From assembly GCA_031286225.1 (NCBI GenBank), contig JAITUQ010000025.1, forward strand, positions 1 to 64,000: DNA of 64,000 nucleotides, written 5' to 3'. The notes under the pieces are model-generated. The model saw nothing but the letters and a program-made list of their open reading frames with translations, did no database searches and was not told the DNA's origin. Both the position numbers and the translations under genes were made by a program. The stretch comes from Candidatus Methanorudis spinitermitis (lineage in GTDB: Archaea; Methanobacteriota; Methanobacteria; Methanobacteriales; Methanobacteriaceae). Shown one piece after another: positions 59,360 through 64,000 of the stretch. Positions within the stretch are counted from its first letter, which is position 1. The number at the start of each line of letters is the position of its first letter.

Positions 59360-59486
59360 TTTTTTATCCTTAGTTTTTTTTAATCATTTTAAGGTTAAAA
59401 TATAGCTAAATTATTATTTTTTAACTTTTTTTTTTTTTTTTTAAAAAAGTTGGGGTTATGAAAAATTATTATAATTAATAAATAAA

Positions 59487-60404
59487 TTAATGAATTAATT
59501 TTTCTAAATAGGGTTTTTCATTTAAATTCAGCTTCTTATTAGATATAAACTCATCAATAACTTCATTAAACCATTCACAGTCATGAATATTCCATAAATG
59601 AATTGATCTGTAAACACTAAAAATTTGAGTATTATTAAAATGGTCTTCTATTATTTTCGCTGATTTTTTTACCTTTGGATATTCTTTTGTTCCATATAAA
59701 ACTAAAAGATTGATATTTTCCTTTTTACAATGGTTAATATCAATTTCAGGTAGTTTAAACTTAAATGACTCTTCAGTTATTGAAATTAAGTTTTTTTCAT
59801 CAATTGAATAAATGGATTCTTTTAAACTTTTTAAATATTCTTTTCCAAGACCATATTCTGCTAAATAGCCTTTGATAATAAAATCAGGTTTTTTTTTATC
59901 TAAAATCTCTATTTTCAGCTCTTTTATCACAGCTAATGATTGATCTATTTTTTCATTTCTTATATCCGATAATAAATTAGCTAAATTTTCATCTTTATTA
60001 GCTGTACTCCTCACTGAAGTCTGCAAATTAACTCCTGTTATAGTAGCTGTTTCTATTAATTCATGATATTTAGCTAATAATTGCAAAATTATTTGTCCAC
60101 CAATAGCTATTCCAACTAAATGAACTTGTTTGCCTTTTAATCTTTTTTCAATAAAAGATTTTATTATTTCAGCTGATTTATCTATGGAAAAATTATTTCC
60201 TGTTTGACTTTTTCCATGTTCTGGAAGATCTATAAATATACAATGATGATTATTGAAGCTATTTTTTTGATATTTCCAAATCCAATTACTTAATAAGTTG
60301 CTATGAAGAAAAATAATGGCTTCGTTCTTATTATTATTGTATTCTTCAAAATAAAGATTATTTATATCCATATTCATCTTTAAATCTTTTTTAATAATTT
60401 TCAT
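59487..60404 (-). CDS. alpha/beta-hydrolase-fold protein lacking the nucleophilic serine
   Basis: The 305-residue protein follows the alpha/beta-hydrolase order: IIFLHSNLLSNWIWKYQKNS (oxyanion region), CIFIDLPEHGKSQTGNNFSI, nucleophile elbow VHLVGIAIGGQIILQLL, a cap domain, then LLVLYGTKEYPKVKKSAKII and IHLWNIHDCEWFNEVIDEFI (His region). The elbow G-x-S-x-G is G-I-A-I-G, with Ala100 (codon 60105-60107) in place of Ser, and the acid position in YGTKEYP is not a clear Asp. Fold is intact, so the protein is probably a non-hydrolytic relative, or uses other residues. ATG 60404 lacks a good ribosome-binding site; an ATG at codon 12 is possible. Confidence 0.75.
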   Translation of the reverse strand: MKIIKKDLKMNMDINNLYFEEYNNNKNEAIIFLHSNLLSNWIWKYQKNSFNNHHCIFIDLPEHGKSQTGNNFSIDKSAEIIKSFIEKRLKGKQVHLVGIAIGGQIILQLLAKYHELIETATITGVNLQTSVRSTANKDENLANLLSDIRNEKIDQSLAVIKELKIEILDKKKPDFIIKGYLAEYGLGKEYLKSLKESIYSIDEKNLISITEESFKFKLPEIDINHCKKENINLLVLYGTKEYPKVKKSAKIIEDHFNNTQIFSVYRSIHLWNIHDCEWFNEVIDEFISNKKLNLNEKPYLEKLIH

Positions 60405-60530
60405 GGTAAATAATATAATTATATTAAATAATATTAAATAAGCATGTTTAAATTTATTAATTTATTTTTATAATTAAATGACTATTTTTAAATATTCTAA
60501 ATATTTATATAATTATTCAGAAATACTTAT

Positions 60531-60695
60531 ACTATTAAATTATCCAAGTTTATTATAAAATAATTTTATATTCTTTTATACAATAAACTATTAAATTATC
60601 CAGGTTTATTTAAATAATTTTATAATTCTTTTATACAATAAACTATTAAATTATTCAAGTTTATTTAAATAATTTTATATTCTTTTATACAATAA
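60531..60695. repeat. tandem repeat, three units of about 55 bp upstream of fprA
   Basis: Units start ACTATTAAATTATCCAAGTT (60531), ACTATTAAATTATCCAGGTT (60587) and ACTATTAAATTATTCAAGTT (60642), each running on through TTTATATTCTTTTATACAAT. The array ends 140 bases before the fprA start. Repeats of this length in a promoter region could carry repeated regulator sites or simply reflect slippage. Confidence 0.75.
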
Positions 60696-60775
60696 GAGTT
60701 AATAATTAAAATTAATAGTTGAATGATAAAAATTAATAAATTTAATTTATTAAAATTATTAAATAAGTTTGGTGC

Positions 60776-60784
60776 TTTATATCA
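60776..60784 (+). promoter_or_regulatory. candidate TATA box for fprA
   Basis: CTTTATATC, preceded by the repeat array and about 50 bases upstream of the ATG. It has the form of a methanogen TATA element (TTTATATA-like). Position is plausible for a leader of 25 bases with the GGTG site included. Confidence 0.4.
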
Positions 60785-60834
60785 TTTTATAGAGTTTTAT
60801 AAGAATTTAAAGAAAGTATTTAATGGTGTTATAA

Positions 60835-62058
60835 ATGAAAGCTAATGGAATGAAGATTTGCGATGGTGTTTATTGGGTTGGAGTTCTTGATTGGGACATA
60901 CGAGATTATCATGGATACTCACTTGAAGGAACAACTTACAATTGTTATTTGGTATTTGGTGAAGAAAAAGTAGCTTTAATCGATAATACTTATCCAGGAT
61001 CATCTGCTCAGCTATGGGGAAGAATCATTGATGCATTTGAGCAAGAAGCTAAAGATTTGAAAATTGATCTTGTGATTCAAAACCATATAGAAAATGATCA
61101 TAGTGGTTGTTTACATGAGGTAGTGAATAAGTTTCCTGATTTAGAGTTATATTGTTCTTCAAAAGCAGTAGCTGGACTTAAAAGTCACCAACCAATGCTT
61201 GAAGACTTTGAAATGAATATAGTTAAAACTGGAGATACTATTGATTTAGGAGGTAAAACTCTTAGATTCTTAGAAGCTCCAATGTTACATTGGCCAGATA
61301 GCATGTTTACATTCCTTGAAGAAGATGGAATTCTCTTTTCAAATGATGCTTTTGGTCAACATATTTGTTTAAGTGAAAGATATGATCATGAAATATCTGA
61401 AGATATTTTAATGGCTTATGCTCAAAAATTCTATGCAAACTTAATCACTCCTTTTTCACCACTAGTTTTAAGAAAACTTGATGAAATTGTAAAAATTGGT
61501 TTATTTGATAAAATAAAGATGATTGCTCCTTCTCATGGTCAAATATGGACAGAACCTATGAAAATAATAGAAAAGTATAAAGAATGGGCATCTGGTAAAT
61601 GCAAAGATAAAGTTACATTTATATATGATACTATGCACTTTTCAACTCAAAAAATGGCTCACGCTTTAATTGAGGGAGTCATGTCTGAAGGTGTTGATGT
61701 AAGAAGCTATTTTTTACATACAGATGGTAGAAGTGATATTGTAACTGATGTACTTGATAGTAAGGCTGTCTTTGTTGGTAGTTCTACAATGATGAACAAT
61801 CCTTTTCCAAGTTTAGGAGATTTAATGTATTACTTCTCATCTTTAAGCTTTTCAAAAACAGGCTACAAAAAGAAAGCTGTTGTTTTTGGGTCTAAAGGTT
61901 GGGGTGGAGGAGCTAGTAAAAAACTCACCACTGATCTTGAAGGAGCAGGATTTGAGGTTATAAAACACCAGGATTTAACATTTATCCCTACTGAAGAGGA
62001 ATTGAATAAGTGTTATGATCTTGGCAAAGAAGTAGCTAAACAGTTGAAAATTGAATAG
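60835..62058 (+). CDS. fprA: F420H2 oxidase, flavodiiron protein
   Basis: Reduces O2 to water with coenzyme F420H2, an oxygen-defence enzyme of methanogens. The 407-residue protein has a metallo-beta-lactamase-like diiron domain (VIQNHIENDHSGCLHEVVNK with HxExDH, MLHWPDSMFTF, SNDAFGQH, LIAPSHGQIW-type His ligand as MIAPSHGQIW) and a C-terminal flavodoxin domain (FIYDTMHFSTQKMAHALIEG, AVFVGSSTMMNNPFPS, VFGSKGWGGGASKKL). ATG 60835 has GGTG six bases upstream. Three 55-bp repeats lie in its promoter region. Finding it fits a host-associated methanogen exposed to oxygen, such as one in an insect gut; this is inference. Confidence 0.95.
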   Translation: MKANGMKICDGVYWVGVLDWDIRDYHGYSLEGTTYNCYLVFGEEKVALIDNTYPGSSAQLWGRIIDAFEQEAKDLKIDLVIQNHIENDHSGCLHEVVNKFPDLELYCSSKAVAGLKSHQPMLEDFEMNIVKTGDTIDLGGKTLRFLEAPMLHWPDSMFTFLEEDGILFSNDAFGQHICLSERYDHEISEDILMAYAQKFYANLITPFSPLVLRKLDEIVKIGLFDKIKMIAPSHGQIWTEPMKIIEKYKEWASGKCKDKVTFIYDTMHFSTQKMAHALIEGVMSEGVDVRSYFLHTDGRSDIVTDVLDSKAVFVGSSTMMNNPFPSLGDLMYYFSSLSFSKTGYKKKAVVFGSKGWGGGASKKLTTDLEGAGFEVIKHQDLTFIPTEEELNKCYDLGKEVAKQLKIE

Positions 62059-62198
62059 TTGTTAATTCTAATGTGCAATTCTACGATTTGAAAAATATTC
62101 ATGACATAGATTTATTACAAAATTAATTATTTTTAAGTAAATTAATAAAAATTATTAATATAAGTTAAAAAAATTAAACTTTTTGGAGGGATTCATTC

Positions 62199-63413
62199 AT
62201 GGGATTTATTAAAGCATTCTCAGGAGCACTTGGTGGAACATTTGCAGATCAATGGGAAGATTTTCTTTTACCAAGACAAGATGTTACTGGAACATCAGCA
62301 ATTTTTGAAGCAGTACCACAAGGAACTAATGCAGGGCGTGGCTCTAATACAAAAGGATCAAAAAACATTATAAGCAACGGAAGTAAAATTGTAGTACCAG
62401 AAGGTACTGCCTTGATTACATTACAGGATGGGGAAATAACCGGGCTTGTTGCTGAGCCAGGTGGATTTATATACTCATCTGATGATCCTAATGCTAAATC
62501 AGTATTTGCAGGAGATGGAATTTTAGCATCTACAATATTGCAATCATGGGAGCGTTTTAAATTTGGTGGACAACCAGGCCTACAACAGCTTGCATTTTAT
62601 GTTAATTTAAAAGAAATACCAAATAACCGCTTTGGAACACAATCAGAAATCTACTGGGATGATGCATATTTAGGTGCACAAGTTGGAGCAGTTACAAGAG
62701 GAACATATACTTTAAAAATAATTGATCCAATATTATTTGTAAAGAATTTTGTACCTGTTATGTATTTATTACCAGATGCACCATTATTCGATTTCGCAGA
62801 TATGGATAATGATGCAGGTTCACAACTATTTAATGAAGTTGTAAGTAGTTTAGCACAAGCATTTTCAAATTATACTAATGACCCTAGTAAAGGAAATCGA
62901 ATTGCCAATATTCAAGGGGACCAAATTGGATTTGCTCATTCAATGTCACAAGCTGTAGAAGATGGATACCAATGGAAAACAGATAGAGGTCTTGAAATAG
63001 TAAAAGTTGCTTTACAAGCAATTGAATATGATGAAGATACAAAAACATTGCTAAGTGATGTTAAAAAAGCAGATGCTTTATCTGGAGCACGTGGAAACTC
63101 ATTTATGCAACAATCAGTAGCACGCGGTATGGAATCAGCGGGAGAAAGTGGTGGTGGAGCAGCAATGGCGTTTATGGGAATGGGAATGAACGCAGCTGGT
63201 GGTGTGATGAATGCTTCTCAACAAAATGGAGAAACCTCTCAATCACAAAATATTCAACAACAGCCACAGCAGCAACAAGGAACCGAACCACAAGTACCAG
63301 AATTTAAAGAAGAAGATCCATATGATAAATTATTAAAACTTAAAAAATTACTTGATGAGGGAATTATATCTCAAGAAGAATTTGATAGGGAAAAATCTAA
63401 GATTCTGGGATGA
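62199..63413 (+). CDS. SPFH-domain protein with C-terminal SHOCT motif (YdjI-like)
   Basis: 404 residues. The N-terminal SPFH/virion-core-protein-like domain (FADQWEDFLLPRQDVTGTSA, VVPEGTALITLQDGEITGLV, KSVFAGDGILASTILQSWER, GTYTLKIIDPILFVKNFVPV) runs to about 290, followed by a Gly/Ala-rich hinge, a Gln-rich stretch (QSQNIQQQPQQQQGTEPQVP) and a terminal SHOCT motif (YDKLLKLKKLLDEGIISQEE). In Bacillus such a protein (YdjI) works with the zinc-ribbon protein YdjG near the membrane with PspA. The next gene is just such a zinc-ribbon protein, seven bases away. Ala is mostly GCA here, against GCT elsewhere in the window, and TAGCTA is absent, pointing to transfer or distinct expression. ATG follows GGAGGG. 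Confidence 0.85.
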   Translation: MGFIKAFSGALGGTFADQWEDFLLPRQDVTGTSAIFEAVPQGTNAGRGSNTKGSKNIISNGSKIVVPEGTALITLQDGEITGLVAEPGGFIYSSDDPNAKSVFAGDGILASTILQSWERFKFGGQPGLQQLAFYVNLKEIPNNRFGTQSEIYWDDAYLGAQVGAVTRGTYTLKIIDPILFVKNFVPVMYLLPDAPLFDFADMDNDAGSQLFNEVVSSLAQAFSNYTNDPSKGNRIANIQGDQIGFAHSMSQAVEDGYQWKTDRGLEIVKVALQAIEYDEDTKTLLSDVKKADALSGARGNSFMQQSVARGMESAGESGGGAAMAFMGMGMNAAGGVMNASQQNGETSQSQNIQQQPQQQQGTEPQVPEFKEEDPYDKLLKLKKLLDEGIISQEEFDREKSKILG

Positions 63414-63420
63414 TAGTCTA

Positions 63421-64000
63421 TGCAAGAAGATGTGAATAATTTTGAAAATCCAAGTGATAATAATGTAGATAATTCTACTAATGAAGCTAAGATTGTTCAA
63501 ACAGATAAAGATGCTAAAGATGGACAAACTAAATGCCCTAAATGTGGGTCAACAGATATTTCACTTAATTCTGGCACTGGAAAATTAAGATGTAACTTTT
63601 GTAGACATGAATTTGAGCCAGAAAAAGTTAGTGGAATAGAAACAGATTTACATAAATTGGAAGGTGAATTAATAGCTTCAGGAGCTCAAGATATCATTGC
63701 AGATGTAGAAGATGTATTGACTTTAAAATGTAGTAGTTGTGGAGCTGAGGTAATAGTTGACACAAGTGAAACCACTCAAGCAAGATGCCATTGGTGTAGA
63801 AATACATTATCTGTTAATCAACAAATCCCAAATGGAAGTGTACCAGATATGGTATTGCCATTTAAATTGAAAAAGGAAGATGCCAAAGCAGAAATTGAAA
63901 AATTTGTAGGAAATAGGCAATTTTTTGCACATCCAAAATTCAAACGAGAATTCACAACGCAAAATGTTATGGGTGTTTACTTACCTTATATGGTTATTGA
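63421..64000 (+). CDS. TFIIB-type zinc-ribbon protein, partner of the SPFH gene (3' truncated)
   Basis: ATG 63421 lies seven bases after the SPFH stop; GGGATGATAG across the junction can serve as ribosome-binding site, so the two genes are one operon. The visible 193 residues have an acidic Asn-rich start, a first zinc ribbon (KCPKCGSTDISLNSGTGKLR ending CNFCRHEFEP), then a second (LKCSSCGAEVIVDTSETTQA ending RCHWCRNTL), and the start of a larger domain (VLPFKLKKEDAKAEIEKFVG, FFAHPKFKREFTTQNVMGVY). The order matches YdjG-type proteins, whose later part has membrane helices; that part is outside the window. A transcription-factor role is less likely despite the ribbon. Confidence 0.85.

Overview
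The window is a chromosomal segment of a very AT-rich, pseudomurein-walled methanogen of the order Methanobacteriales, most probably a Methanobrevibacter. The evidence is gene content: secreted proteins with pseudomurein-binding repeats and transglutaminase-type cores, cyclic 2,3-diphosphoglycerate synthetase, glycerol-1-phosphate dehydrogenase for archaeal lipids, coenzyme F420 genes (cofC, fprA), methanogenesis marker MtxX, archaeal primase (priL/priS), class I CCA-adding enzyme, 3-dehydroquinate synthase II and pantoate kinase. No rRNA, tRNA, CRISPR array or intact insertion sequence was seen.

Layout. 1-1.5 kb: the end of a cell-surface protein with a Cys-rich tail, then a membrane-anchored Ig-like protein. 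1.6-9.2 kb: housekeeping genes (cofC, proS, egsA, UPF0179, rpiA, cbiF, DUF166-ferredoxin). 9.2-14.3 kb: a more accessory stretch with two type IV pilin-like genes, a toxin-antitoxin pair, a secreted protein with a degenerate C39-like domain, gene remnants and a 1.15-kb AT desert carrying two identical 23-bp palindromes. 14.3-31 kb: core information and biosynthesis genes (a GT4 phosphosugar transferase, DUF530, metG, priL-priS, cca, thpR, the archaeal aromatic pathway start, pantoate kinase, PHP phosphoesterase). 31-35 kb: two paralogous secreted pseudomurein-binding transglutaminase-fold proteins. 35-53 kb: biosynthetic genes (riboflavin, polyprenyl diphosphate, tetrapyrrole, histidine, cDPG) with several small ORFs. 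53-64 kb: acetyltransferases, an acyl-CoA ligase, proC, an alpha/beta-hydrolase-like protein lacking its nucleophile, fprA, and an SPFH/zinc-ribbon pair with distinct codon choice that runs off the window.

Most genes are single units separated by 100-900 bases of AT-rich DNA, often with short tandem duplications (30-60 bp units, two or three copies). Shine-Dalgarno sites are clear and mostly of the form GGTG(A) placed 5-6 bases before the start codon. Using this rule, I find five genes whose best or only start is not ATG/GTG/TTG: ATT for priS, both transglutaminase-fold proteins and a 68-codon gene, and CTG for a 174-codon gene. This consistent GGTG-N5-ATT/CTG arrangement is the most unusual signal in the window. 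A second signal is the palindrome AATAGCTATT (core TAGCTA), which recurs in coding and non-coding DNA alike and is nearly absent from the last 1.8 kb.
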